Origin: Pectinatus sottacetonis
GTDB taxonomy: Bacteria > Bacillota > Negativicutes > Selenomonadales > Selenomonadaceae
Length of the DNA: 64,000 nt
Assembly (NCBI RefSeq): GCF_015732155.1
Contig: NZ_WIQK01000002.1
Location: 1-64,000, forward strand
Direction of reading: 5' to 3'
Below are positions 55,296-64,000 of this stretch, one piece after another. The notes beneath the pieces are model-generated. The model did not search any database. It had not been told where the DNA came from and saw only the letters and a list, made by a program, of their open reading frames with translations. Within the stretch, counting starts at the first letter, position 1; every line of letters starts with the position of its first letter. The position numbers and the translations under genes were made by a program.

Positions 55296-55796
55296 TTAAA
55301 ACTTAACAGTAGCACCCACACCTACACCATTTTCGCTATGGCCATGATCAGGATCAAAATTATGATAATTTACATTAAGGCTGATATTAGCAATAACATT
55401 CATATTTATGCCAACCTGTGTTTCATCAAAATCACTGCCTTTTACATATGATGCATAAGCCTGAGGCCCTATCATATTCGGAGTAACTACAGCTATCCCA
55501 CCATATCCATTTGAATTATCACCTGGTAGATTATTACGAAAACCGGCAATGGCTTTCAAATTAGAACCAAACAAATCATATTGTGCATATATATCATTCT
55601 GATGATTATATTCGTCTCTGTCTAAGTATTGATAACCAATAGTCAATTTAGGGGAGAACTTATGTTCTATATATGATTCTCTTGTTCCTATCCCCACTGC
55701 TGTTTCATTATTTGCTAAAGTATTAATAGGTGCTGCCATTGCCGTTGATGCACCTATCAAAAAAATCGCGGCAAAAACAAAAAATATTTTTTTCAT
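55296..55796 (-). CDS. Secreted beta-rich protein, probable small outer-membrane barrel
   Basis: A 166-residue protein with a clear signal peptide (MKKIFFVFAAIFLIGASTAMA, cleavage after AMA). The mature part alternates hydrophobic and polar residues in short strands (KLTIGYQYLDRD, NLKAIAGFR, ISLNVNYHNFDPDH) and ends GVGVGATVKF. A terminal Phe preceded by alternating residues is the typical beta-signal for outer-membrane assembly. I do not recognise the family beyond a loose YfaZ-like or porin-like feel. It has its own promoter and terminator, so is probably abundantly expressed. Confidence 0.75.
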   Translation of the reverse strand: MKKIFFVFAAIFLIGASTAMAAPINTLANNETAVGIGTRESYIEHKFSPKLTIGYQYLDRDEYNHQNDIYAQYDLFGSNLKAIAGFRNNLPGDNSNGYGGIAVVTPNMIGPQAYASYVKGSDFDETQVGINMNVIANISLNVNYHNFDPDHGHSENGVGVGATVKF

Positions 55797-55836
55797 AAAA
55801 AATCCTCCTCAAAGTTAACTTGCTGATACTTCCATT

Positions 55837-55865
55837 ATTATGAAGGATAAAATCAATTTATGCAA
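55837..55865 (-). promoter_or_regulatory. Predicted promoter of the outer-membrane candidate
   Basis: On the minus strand TTGCAT (55865-55860), 17-base spacer, CATAAT (55842-55837), about 40 bases upstream of the start codon with AGGAGG between. Confidence 0.6.
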
Positions 55866-55967
55866 ATATTTTTAATAAAAAAATCTTTAAATTAATATTA
55901 TTTTAAAAATATAATTTGCTATATTAATATATTACATTCACAATACTTATAACAAAAAATTTTTCTG

Positions 55968-58568
55968 TTAAATTTTTTGTACAAAATCGACTGGAATGGT
56001 TTTTATGAACCTACTTACGGTATTTGCCCGGCCATGTTCACTTATTCGGCTCCATGTCAAGAATAATTGCCTTTTAGCTCGTGTTATCGCCACATAAAAC
56101 AATCGTTTTTCTTCTTCGACAACCCCTTCCCTTATCGCCAGATAAGCCGGAAAGATCCCGTCCTGCATGCCGGCCAAAAAAACATAGTCAAATTCTGTTC
56201 CCTTGGCCTGATGAACTGTAATTATTGGTATACGTGGTACCTTCATAAGCATTCTATCCATATCACTATTTGATAAAGCACTGATTTTTAGTAAATTATT
56301 TAGAGCATCACGTGAATAGACTTTTTTATTATCAATTTCCCTGGCAATAAGATATAATTCTCTTATCCTGTCAATACGTTCAGGTTCATTTTTATAATAT
56401 TCTTTTATCTTTGTTAGATTCATTATCTTGGCAATAAGATCATATGGCCGAACAATATAGCTATTATCCGTAAGTTCCTGCATCTGAACAGCTATCCACC
56501 TAAACTGATCTATATACTTACTAATATATTTTTTTCTTATTAACACAGATGGCCCTATATTCTTTTTCACTGCATATAACAACAATCCCACTGTGGCCAT
56601 TACATCGTCAAGTGCATTATGTGTTGGTTTATTTTCTATAACGAAATATTCACTTAAAAAAGATAACTTGTGGTTAGCTAAATCTGGATAAAATCTTCTA
56701 AATATATCCAATGTGTCATAATAAGTGATAAAATCTGGCTTATTCATATTTAATCTATCAAGCTGACTGTAAAGAATACTTATATCATAGCCCACATTAT
56801 GCCCAACGATCACTGTATTACGGGAAAATTCTATAAACTCTTGTAATACCAATGCCGGTGGTTCACCTTTTTCTTTTAAAAATGCATCGGAAAAACCGTG
56901 TACATAAAAGGACTGTCCCACCTTTTTATTTGGCTTGACCATTCGGACAAATTTATCTATTATAGTTCCATTTTTGTCAATTTTTACAGCAGCAATTTGT
57001 ATAATTTCATCGCAGGCTGTATCAGTTCCTGTACTTTCAACATCAAAAACAACTACTTTATCTTTAGCAAGGGCATCAAGTAAAATACCGAACGGATCTC
57101 CGCTTGATTCATAAGTTTTTCTATCCAAAAAATCAATAATATTTATTCCTGCCTTATGATATTTTTTTGTCTCTATAGCTGCAATAGTTTTTTCACCTAT
57201 ACCGATAGCAAACTTTTTTAATATGCGTCTAAAACTGGTCTCATCATATCGGTTTGTTATAAGGCGTAAAAAAGCCAGTACATCTTTTATTTCCTGCCGC
57301 CGAAAAAATTTAAATTCATCAACTAAAATAAAATTAACTCTATCAGCATTAGGCAATCTATTGTTTAATATACTGAAGTTTTTACTGAGTCGCTGATTAT
57401 ACTTGTTGCTTCTGGTAAGTATGCCTATACGGGCAACATCTTTTATCCCTATTTTATGAATTTCTTCAAATATCCATTTTGCCTCATCAGCAACATTTTT
57501 AGTTTCTTTAAAAATAATCTTCTCTCCCTGGACTCTACTAACGGCTTTTATTTCATTTTTATATATAGCATATACTTTTTCTCCAAATAGTTTTTTCAAA
57601 CAACCATATGATGCCCGCAAAAGCATTTGAGTTGCTCGATAATTTTCATTAAAAACAATAAGACGGGGATTATATTTTGCCTTGAATTTTTTTAATATCG
57701 TATGTGGATTAGAACCACGCCATTCATAAATCGTTTGAAAATAGTCACCGCATAATAAAATATTATTGCCAGGGAAAATTTGTGCTAATATTTCATATTC
57801 CAATTCGCTAGTATCCTGCATCTCATCAATGTTTATATATTTATATTTATTCTGCCATGCCGTTTTTATAGTTTCATCCTGAAGAAATTTATATACTGTA
57901 ATTATTAAATCAGTAAAGTCCAGCCCATGCATTTCCTGTAACCTGTGATCATATGCTGTAACAATATCTGCACCATTTGCTTGCATCAATGCTTTCATCT
58001 TTTTATCAAGAAAATAATGCTGGTTAACACATACTCTGTCCAGCTTTCTATTTTCACTGTTGAATAATTTTTTTATCACCCTTGCATAATCTGTATGTAG
58101 ATTATTTGAATAAATATTATAAACAGCTCTGTTTTCTTTCACCAAATTTATAAAATTTTGCAACGACTTTGTTACAAATTTGTAAACATTGAATTCTTTT
58201 ATGATTTCCGCACAATCATCCTCGTCAAAAATAACAAAATCCGCAAATAAGTCAGAATTTTTTTTAGCTTCAATTTTTATTAAATTATAACAGAAACTAT
58301 GGAAAGTCATAATGGCAATATTCAGACTGTTTTCTCCCAGTACTGTTGCAGCGCGCTCCTGTATCTCATGGCAGGCTTTGTTAGTAAAAGTTAGGCATAA
58401 TATTTCTTCTGGAGCCGCCTTATTTTTATCAATTATATTCACCATCCGGTACAATAATGTATTAGTTTTCCCTGTTCCCGCAGAAGCACTAAGCAGTATA
58501 TTATTCTGTAGATCATTTACAACCTGCTTTTGCATCTTATTCAGCATATTAAATATTTTATTTTCCAT
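55968..58568 (-). CDS. UvrD/Rep-type helicase with an inserted DnaQ-type 3'-5' exonuclease domain
   Basis: An 866-residue fusion. Superfamily 1 helicase motifs run along the chain: SASAGTGKTNTL (I, about 28-39), LTFTNKACHEIQ (Ia), IDEMQDTSELE (II), LLCGDYFQTIYEWRG (III), FNENYRATQM (IV), VHQAKGTEFDYVFLAGMQDG (V) and EEEKRLFYVAITRAKRQL (VI). Between IV and V, about residues 500-680, a DEDDh exonuclease is inserted: VFDVESTGTD, VGHNVGYDIS and HNALDDVMAT hold all catalytic acids and His. Presumably unwinds and trims DNA ends in repair. It is a stand-alone gene. Confidence 0.9.
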   Translation of the reverse strand: MENKIFNMLNKMQKQVVNDLQNNILLSASAGTGKTNTLLYRMVNIIDKNKAAPEEILCLTFTNKACHEIQERAATVLGENSLNIAIMTFHSFCYNLIKIEAKKNSDLFADFVIFDEDDCAEIIKEFNVYKFVTKSLQNFINLVKENRAVYNIYSNNLHTDYARVIKKLFNSENRKLDRVCVNQHYFLDKKMKALMQANGADIVTAYDHRLQEMHGLDFTDLIITVYKFLQDETIKTAWQNKYKYINIDEMQDTSELEYEILAQIFPGNNILLCGDYFQTIYEWRGSNPHTILKKFKAKYNPRLIVFNENYRATQMLLRASYGCLKKLFGEKVYAIYKNEIKAVSRVQGEKIIFKETKNVADEAKWIFEEIHKIGIKDVARIGILTRSNKYNQRLSKNFSILNNRLPNADRVNFILVDEFKFFRRQEIKDVLAFLRLITNRYDETSFRRILKKFAIGIGEKTIAAIETKKYHKAGINIIDFLDRKTYESSGDPFGILLDALAKDKVVVFDVESTGTDTACDEIIQIAAVKIDKNGTIIDKFVRMVKPNKKVGQSFYVHGFSDAFLKEKGEPPALVLQEFIEFSRNTVIVGHNVGYDISILYSQLDRLNMNKPDFITYYDTLDIFRRFYPDLANHKLSFLSEYFVIENKPTHNALDDVMATVGLLLYAVKKNIGPSVLIRKKYISKYIDQFRWIAVQMQELTDNSYIVRPYDLIAKIMNLTKIKEYYKNEPERIDRIRELYLIAREIDNKKVYSRDALNNLLKISALSNSDMDRMLMKVPRIPIITVHQAKGTEFDYVFLAGMQDGIFPAYLAIREGVVEEEKRLFYVAITRAKRQLFLTWSRISEHGRANTVSRFIKTIPVDFVQKI

Positions 58569-58674
58569 AAACTCATCCTATTAATGATATTTTATATAAG
58601 GTTTTGTTAAAATTATATTATATATTGAATAAAAAATATACCATAGGAAAAATACAGCCCGTTTTATTATTACA

Positions 58675-58712
58675 AAGCAAGGCTTTCCAGCATCTATCAA
58701 TGCCAGAAAGCC
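58675..58712 (-). terminator. Putative terminator after the FAD/Fe-S dehydrogenase
   Basis: The sequence GGCTTTCCAGCAT...ATGCCAGAAAGCC forms a 13-base stem with central mismatches about 60 bases after the stop codon at 58769. The T-rich tail on the minus strand (TTGCTTTG) is poor. Confidence 0.45.
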
Positions 58713-58768
58713 CGCCCTATCACCGCGTATGATGAATTTTATTTTATGATAAATTCACTACATGTTAT

Positions 58769-61624
58769 CTATTCAGCACATTCATCAACTAAATAAGCTA
58801 TTGACTGGTAGCATATTCCGCTTTTGGCAGCAAGTCCGACTTCACAGGTTCGACTATTGGAGTATCCGTGTGTACAACCAGCTGGGATAGCTTCATTTAA
58901 ATGTTCCAATGCTGATTCATTAAGTGCAGGGATTTTAAATCCTTTATCACCGGCAAATCCACAGCAATGGACTTTTTCTGGGATGATTACCTTTTGGGCA
59001 CAAGCTTCAGCAATAGCTTTAAATTTTTCTAACAATCCCATTTTCCTAGCACTGCAAGTTACATGTATCATTACTGTTTCCGGCAATTTTTTTATACTAA
59101 GCTTATCCAACAGACAATCATGTATGAAGTCAACTGTATCATATATCTTTAATTTTTTATCCATAACTTTTTTCATACGATAGACACATGGACTAGTGTC
59201 ACATAAAACTGGATATTCTCCATCATGGCTGCATTCCAATAGTAATTTTTCCAGTTTGGCACTCATTTGATCGGCTATTTTGAAATATCCTTCACTTTCA
59301 AATGGCATACCGCAACAATATTTATCCATATTATCAGGCAGAATAACCGCATACCCGGCTTTTTCCATAAGAGAAATCATTACTTCGTTAAGCTGTCTTT
59401 GATCATAATCGTATTTAGCCGGTCCCATCATCCTTGTCACACAACTTGGATAATAAACCACCTTAGGTTTGTTTCTATCAGCTTCAGTAAGTTTATGAAC
59501 TGGAGTGCTGCCACTCTTAGGCATCCATTTTGTCCAGCGGGGAATTTTACCATCACTGGCCTTGCGCAGCTTTTTAGTTATATATTCCATTGCAGTTGTT
59601 CCCACTATTGTATGGGCAGCATTAGCACCTGTCAGCCCCAGTTTCATAGCCGTGCTGACACCTGAGAAATGATTATTAATAAAATTAGCTGCATTTTCTG
59701 TCTTTGGCGTAACCTTTAAAGAACGTTCATATTTAGTAAAATCTCCTGTATTTATGGAAACAGGACAAGTCAGCTGACATAATCCGTCTGCTGCACATGT
59801 TTCTTCTCCTAAGAATTCATATTCTTCCTCAAAACGTTTCAACAATGCCGGATTTTCACCTGTCAATTTCAAGCGGGCTATTTCCCGTTGGGATGCTATG
59901 CGCTGACGTGGTGAAAAAGTAAAATTATGAGAAGGACAATTAACTTCACAATAACCACATTCAATACATTTATTTATAATATCCTGTGTAGGCGGCATTG
60001 CCTTTATATTTTCTATAAACAAATTCCCATTTTCCGTAATAATTACATCAGGATTCAATATATTATCCGGATCAAAGGCTTTTTTTAGCCTTTTCATCAT
60101 TTTATAGGCTTTTTTACCCCATTCAAATTCAACAAATGGTGCCATATTACGGCCTGTTCCATGTTCTGCTTTTAATGATCCATTATATTGTTCAACAACA
60201 AACCGACAAATATCTTCAATAAATACTTTGTACCTGTTCTTATCTTCCTCTGAGCTAAATGACTGTGTGAATACAAAATGAACATTTCCATCTAAAGCAT
60301 GCCCGTAAATAATACCATCGCCATAGCCATGTTTATCCATACATTCTCTTAGAGTCATCACTGCATCTGCTAATGTATCTTTGGGGAAAGCTACATCTTC
60401 AATTATAACAGTAGTACCAAGGTCGCGAATTCCTCCTACTGCGGGAAAAATACCAGCACGGATTTTCCATAAACGTTCATATTCCGCCTTTACATCTGTG
60501 AACTCAATCGGACGTAGATTATTGATATCTGCTAATTTTGCTTTCACTTCGCCTATTTTTTTGTATAGATCGTCATTATTCTCTGCTCTTATTTCCACTA
60601 AAAGACCAGCTGCTTTTCCCGGTAGTGTTTTTATATAAGAAGGAACACCAGACCAATCTTCCACCGAGCGCAAGGCTATACGATCAAGTAATTCAGCCGC
60701 GGAAACCAGCGGCCGATATAAATTCATAACAGCAAGACACGCTGTTTTCATATCAGGAAAAATCATTAAAGCCGATGCTTTATATTTATGATCTATAATA
60801 GTCCTATATGTTATTTCTGTGATAAGTGCTAAGGTCCCTTCTGAACCAATGAGCAGATGCTTTAACACATCAAAGGGATCATAATAGTCAACAAAAGCAT
60901 TTAAGCTATATCCAGTGGTATTCTTTATTTTAAATTTTTGAGATATTAAAGCTTTAAGGTCACTGTCACCTTGGATTTCATCACGGAGTGTTTCTATTTC
61001 CTCAATGAGCTTTGTATGCGTTTGTTTCCATTCCTGACAAGAATCCTTATCAGCAGTATTTAAAACGGAACCATCAGAAAAAACCAATTTCATATCTTCA
61101 ACTGTTTTATAGCTGTTATCAGAAGTCCCACAACACATTCCGCTGGCATTATTAGCTGCCATACCACCTATCATGGCATGATCAATTGATGCCGGATCAG
61201 GTCCTATCTTACGGGAATAAGGTTTTAAATATACATTAGCGGCGGAGCCAATTATTCCCGGCTGCAGTGTAATTTGTTCCCCGTTATTATTTATAGAATA
61301 ATTTTGCCATCCCTCTGAAATTATAACCAAAACAGAATCTGTCAACGATTGTCCACACAAACTAGTACCGGCAGCCCGGAAAGTAAGCGATATTTTCTGC
61401 TGTGCTGCCTGTTTTATCAAAGAGGATACTTCTTTGATAGTTCTTGCTTTTATTACAATCTTTGGTGTCATCCTGTATAAACTGGCGTCAACACCATAGG
61501 CATAAGTAATAACAGGATCTATAAAAACTCTTTGTTTAGGTATATATTGGATAATATCAAGATAAAAAGTTTGGTACTGTGCTGGTAAACCAGCAAGATC
61601 ATTATAATTATTCTTTACTGCCAT
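58769..61624 (-). CDS. FAD-linked and 4Fe-4S dehydrogenase, D-lactate dehydrogenase-like
   Basis: A 951-residue fusion. The N-terminal VAO-type FAD domain includes RAAGTSLCGQSLTDSVLV and GPDPASIDHAMIGGMAANNASGM. An FAD-oxidase C-terminal domain contains YGHALDGNVHF and LKAEHGTGRNMAP. Then come two iron-sulfur segments (CIECGYCEVNCP near 555 and CAADGLCQLTCP near 615), and two CCG domains (CCGMPFES, CCGFAGDKGF). This layout matches bacterial D-lactate dehydrogenases of the Dld-II type and relatives such as YdiJ, so another 2-hydroxyacid is possible. ATG at 61624 follows AAGGGTGG. Confidence 0.85.
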   Translation of the reverse strand: MAVKNNYNDLAGLPAQYQTFYLDIIQYIPKQRVFIDPVITYAYGVDASLYRMTPKIVIKARTIKEVSSLIKQAAQQKISLTFRAAGTSLCGQSLTDSVLVIISEGWQNYSINNNGEQITLQPGIIGSAANVYLKPYSRKIGPDPASIDHAMIGGMAANNASGMCCGTSDNSYKTVEDMKLVFSDGSVLNTADKDSCQEWKQTHTKLIEEIETLRDEIQGDSDLKALISQKFKIKNTTGYSLNAFVDYYDPFDVLKHLLIGSEGTLALITEITYRTIIDHKYKASALMIFPDMKTACLAVMNLYRPLVSAAELLDRIALRSVEDWSGVPSYIKTLPGKAAGLLVEIRAENNDDLYKKIGEVKAKLADINNLRPIEFTDVKAEYERLWKIRAGIFPAVGGIRDLGTTVIIEDVAFPKDTLADAVMTLRECMDKHGYGDGIIYGHALDGNVHFVFTQSFSSEEDKNRYKVFIEDICRFVVEQYNGSLKAEHGTGRNMAPFVEFEWGKKAYKMMKRLKKAFDPDNILNPDVIITENGNLFIENIKAMPPTQDIINKCIECGYCEVNCPSHNFTFSPRQRIASQREIARLKLTGENPALLKRFEEEYEFLGEETCAADGLCQLTCPVSINTGDFTKYERSLKVTPKTENAANFINNHFSGVSTAMKLGLTGANAAHTIVGTTAMEYITKKLRKASDGKIPRWTKWMPKSGSTPVHKLTEADRNKPKVVYYPSCVTRMMGPAKYDYDQRQLNEVMISLMEKAGYAVILPDNMDKYCCGMPFESEGYFKIADQMSAKLEKLLLECSHDGEYPVLCDTSPCVYRMKKVMDKKLKIYDTVDFIHDCLLDKLSIKKLPETVMIHVTCSARKMGLLEKFKAIAEACAQKVIIPEKVHCCGFAGDKGFKIPALNESALEHLNEAIPAGCTHGYSNSRTCEVGLAAKSGICYQSIAYLVDECAE

Positions 61625-62095
61625 AAAAACCACCCTTTTCATATATTAGTAAGTTACTTAGTATAGTATACACAGATACTGACAACGATATATGTACTTA
61701 ATAATAAACCCCATTAGAGAAATATCAGCAGCTAGTTTACATACTAGTATTTATTACATATGATTCATATATAATATCAATCATCTTCTGTATATACTAT
61801 AAATCATTACTATTATAAGTCAATATCTGTGAAAATTTTAACAAATTGTCTTGAATAATTGCTCAATTCTTTTATCCTTTATTTTCCGGTAGTAACGTCT
61901 ATATATTAACTTTTTTGAAAAATATAATACTATTTTATTCAAAAATTCATTTTTATCTTACTATATAAAAAAAATATAATTGCCCGTCAGTATTGGTAAT
62001 GATAGCCTCTCCTTCTTTATATAAATATTTTTTATTGATTTTTATTGAATTGTAGATTATCCTTTCTTCTATAACAATACTATTTCATATGAATA
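61625..62095. other. AT-rich intergenic region
   Basis: About 470 bases between the dehydrogenase start and the pckA terminator. I see no RNA gene, no convincing promoter and no ORF with start and ribosome site. A GAAGGAGAGG word on the minus strand near 62005-62015 is not followed by a normal start codon. Confidence 0.5.
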
Positions 62096-62130
62096 AAAGG
62101 GCGTCTCCTATAAATCTTAAGAAACGCCTT
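62096..62130 (-). terminator. Terminator of pckA
   Basis: On the minus strand AAGGCGTTTC pairs with GGAGACGCCCTT (bulged, near-perfect in the outer seven pairs), followed by TTATTC. It lies about 125 bases after the pckA stop. Confidence 0.6.
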
Positions 62131-62255
62131 CTTATTTTTACTCACCAACCATTCTAAAATAATTGAAATGCTACAACTGTAACTCTTATTATAAATATAC
62201 TGACCGTATATTATCGCCTATTGTTTAAAAATGGACTGGTTTCTGTCATAATACT

Positions 62256-63827
62256 TTAAATTCGAGGACCTGTACTCAAAATATCGTCGTCCATTTCGCC
62301 TTTAAATTTCTTTACATTTTTAGCAAATAATCCTACTAATTTAGCAGCTTGTTTTTCGTAAGCAGCTTTATCTGACCATGTATTAACAGGCTTTAGCAAA
62401 TCAGTAGGAACATTTGGACAGAAATCAGGTACTTCAATACGGAAAATGGGATCAGCTGTCCATCCTACGTTATCAAGCTTATTTTCTAAAGCCGCAGTAA
62501 TCATTGCCCGAGTATATTTAAGCTTCATTCTCGACCCTATACCATATGGTCCACCAGTCCAACCCGTATTCACCAGATAAACTTTAGTATTATGCTGCTG
62601 AATTTTCTTTTCTAATAATCGTGCATATTTTAATGGAGAAAGTGGTAAAAATGGTTCACCAAAACCAATGGAAAATGTAGCCTGCGGTTCAACAATTCCT
62701 CGTTCTGTTCCTGCTATTTTACTTGTATAACCAGACAAAAAGTGATACATAGCCTGTTTGGGATTAAGTCTGGAAATAGGCGGAAGCACTCCAAATGCAT
62801 CAGCTGTTAAAAATATAATTGCTGTAGGATGTCCTGCCATGCTAGGATGAATGGCATTGGGAATATATTCCAGTGGATAAGCCGCACGCGTATTTTCCGT
62901 ATACCGCGAGTCATCATAATCTTCTTTACGAGTGCGTGGATCAAGGACAACATTTTCTAAAACAGAACCGTATCTTATGGCATTATATATTTCTGGTTCG
63001 GTTTCTTCTGTTAAATGGATGCATTTAGCATAGCATCCTCCTTCAATGTTGAATATCCCATTTTCACTCCAACCATGTTCATCATCGCCGATCAAACGCC
63101 GATTGGGGTCTGCTGACAACGTAGTCTTACCTGTCCCACTTAAGCCAAAGAAAATAGCCGTTTTTCCATCTTTTCCAACATTTGCCGAACAATGCATTGA
63201 TAATATTCCCTTTTGCGGCAGAATATAATTCATTACTGAAAAAATAGATTTTTTCATTTCGCCACAGTATTTTGTTCCGCCTATGATTACCATTTTATAG
63301 TCAAAATTAATAACAACAAAAGCTTCTGAATGAACTCCGTCTTCATGCGGATCAGCTAATACACTGGGAAAACATACAAGTGTAAAACCTTCTGGCGTAA
63401 CAGGTGGTTTATCAGGATTAATAAATAATTCTTTTAGAAAAAGATGTTGTGACGCATATTCAGTAATACATTTTACCTGTAATTTATGCTGAGGATCTGC
63501 CCCAACATAGTTATCACTTACATAAATTTTATGATTTTTCGCAAAGCATTTTATTTTATGATATAATTTTTTAAATGTGCTTTCTGTGCAAGGAGCATTA
63601 TTTGTCCAGCTCACTAGATTATGTACTGATGGTGTATCGACAATGAACCGGTCTTTAGGAGAACGTCCTGTATATTTTCCTGTATAAACACAGAGCGCAC
63701 CTCTTTGTGACAATATAGCTTCTTTATTTCGTATGGATTCTTCAAATAATTCAGGAACGGTGAGATCATATGCTACTATTCTAGCACCAGATAAAATATC
63801 TTCAGCTGAAAAATTTTTTTCTTCCAC
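62256..63827 (-). CDS. pckA: ATP-dependent phosphoenolpyruvate carboxykinase
   Basis: It interconverts oxaloacetate plus ATP with PEP plus CO2; in fermenters it often runs towards oxaloacetate, in lactate users towards PEP. About 523 residues with GALCVYTGKYTGRSPKDRFIVD near the N-terminus, the P-loop GLSGTGKTTLS near 245, LIGDDEHGWSENGIFNIEGG with metal-binding Asp, and the R-rich VNTGWTGGPYGIGSRM loop. Start is uncertain: I favour GTG at 63827 (AGAAG nine bases upstream); TTG at 63836 is in frame. Its neighbour, the D-lactate dehydrogenase-like gene, fits lactate metabolism. Confidence 0.95.
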   Translation of the reverse strand: MEEKNFSAEDILSGARIVAYDLTVPELFEESIRNKEAILSQRGALCVYTGKYTGRSPKDRFIVDTPSVHNLVSWTNNAPCTESTFKKLYHKIKCFAKNHKIYVSDNYVGADPQHKLQVKCITEYASQHLFLKELFINPDKPPVTPEGFTLVCFPSVLADPHEDGVHSEAFVVINFDYKMVIIGGTKYCGEMKKSIFSVMNYILPQKGILSMHCSANVGKDGKTAIFFGLSGTGKTTLSADPNRRLIGDDEHGWSENGIFNIEGGCYAKCIHLTEETEPEIYNAIRYGSVLENVVLDPRTRKEDYDDSRYTENTRAAYPLEYIPNAIHPSMAGHPTAIIFLTADAFGVLPPISRLNPKQAMYHFLSGYTSKIAGTERGIVEPQATFSIGFGEPFLPLSPLKYARLLEKKIQQHNTKVYLVNTGWTGGPYGIGSRMKLKYTRAMITAALENKLDNVGWTADPIFRIEVPDFCPNVPTDLLKPVNTWSDKAAYEKQAAKLVGLFAKNVKKFKGEMDDDILSTGPRI

Positions 63828-64000
63828 AACAACCAACTTCTTTCATTAATAGTTTATATTTCGACCTTTATTTTATTATATACTTCTCGTTTTTCTACTT
63901 TATTCCTGCTAATTTTTAAATAATTTAGATTAATCAAACATGTTTAATAATATATGATTTAAAATATACTTTGTAATTATTTGTTATTATAAATCTTAAC

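Noticed and set aside
58673-58760. Fifth full copy of the dispersed repeat after the FAD dehydrogenase.
   Set aside because: Shares only short words such as AAAGCAAGG; no conserved core or matching ends.
61978-62095. An open minus-strand stretch of about 41 codons with an internal GAAGGAGAGG, looking like the tail of a protein.
   Set aside because: No start codon in frame after the previous stop and no similarity that I recognise. Not enough to call a pseudogene.

Overview
The window is a 64 kb piece of an AT-rich, densely coding bacterial chromosome. The gene set looks like a Firmicute with an outer membrane, most likely a Negativicutes/Selenomonadales anaerobe (Pectinatus-like is a guess). 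The Firmicute signs are the infC-rpmI-rplT operon with an L20-type leader, rplU-prp-rpmA with an N-terminally extended L27, a mltG-trmR-trhP cluster like yrrL-yrrM-yrrO of Bacillus, and a B. subtilis-type PurF. The diderm hint is a secreted beta-rich protein ending in phenylalanine (55296-55796). Taxonomy is inference; no rRNA or tRNA gene was recognised.

Layout. 1-5.2 kb: tail of a DUF512 protein, der, plsY, then hfq, miaA and a metallo-hydrolase on the minus strand, and thiN. 5.4-8.6 kb: an M18 aminopeptidase and a solitary tyrosine recombinase in very AT-rich DNA, bracketed by two perfect inverted repeats. 8.7-19.3 kb: a minus-strand run of recG, trmO, aspS, hisS, hemZ, fur, dapL, rplT, rpmI and infC. 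infC must start at an AUU codon and is preceded by an L20-type leader. 19.5-23.2 kb: a LysR regulator, a Cys-rich mini-protein, a YeiH-family transporter and a DUF6765 protein. 23.4-30.1 kb: purine operon purE-C-F-M-N-H(N-terminal half only)-D with a clear promoter before purE. 30.4-42.3 kb (plus): aspartokinase, threonine synthase, DUF47-Pit phosphate uptake, a nucleoside kinase, a HlyD-like protein, smc and ftsY. 42.3-47.1 kb: a globin-coupled chemoreceptor, amtB-glnK behind a perfect-consensus promoter and a terminator-like hairpin, and a YitT protein. 47.1-49.4 kb: rplU-prp-rpmA, and ilvE. 49.5-58.6 kb: efp, pepP, aroQ, acyP, trhP, trmR, mltG, the outer-membrane candidate and a UvrD-type helicase with an embedded DnaQ-type exonuclease. 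58.7-64 kb: a D-lactate-dehydrogenase-like FAD/Fe-S protein and ATP-dependent PEP carboxykinase.

Most of this is housekeeping. The less ordinary items are: (i) a family of roughly 120-145 bp dispersed, MITE-like repeats, with four convincing copies and one doubtful one, two of them inside the pur operon; (ii) the lone recombinase with its inverted repeats; (iii) the promoter plus early terminator in front of amtB, which predicts a leader RNA of about 60 nt; (iv) the helicase-exonuclease fusion; (v) a purH that encodes only IMP cyclohydrolase. Several genes clearly use TTG starts (der, smc, a HlyD-like gene, purD, purH, mltG). I found no CRISPR array, prophage block, insertion sequence or defence island.
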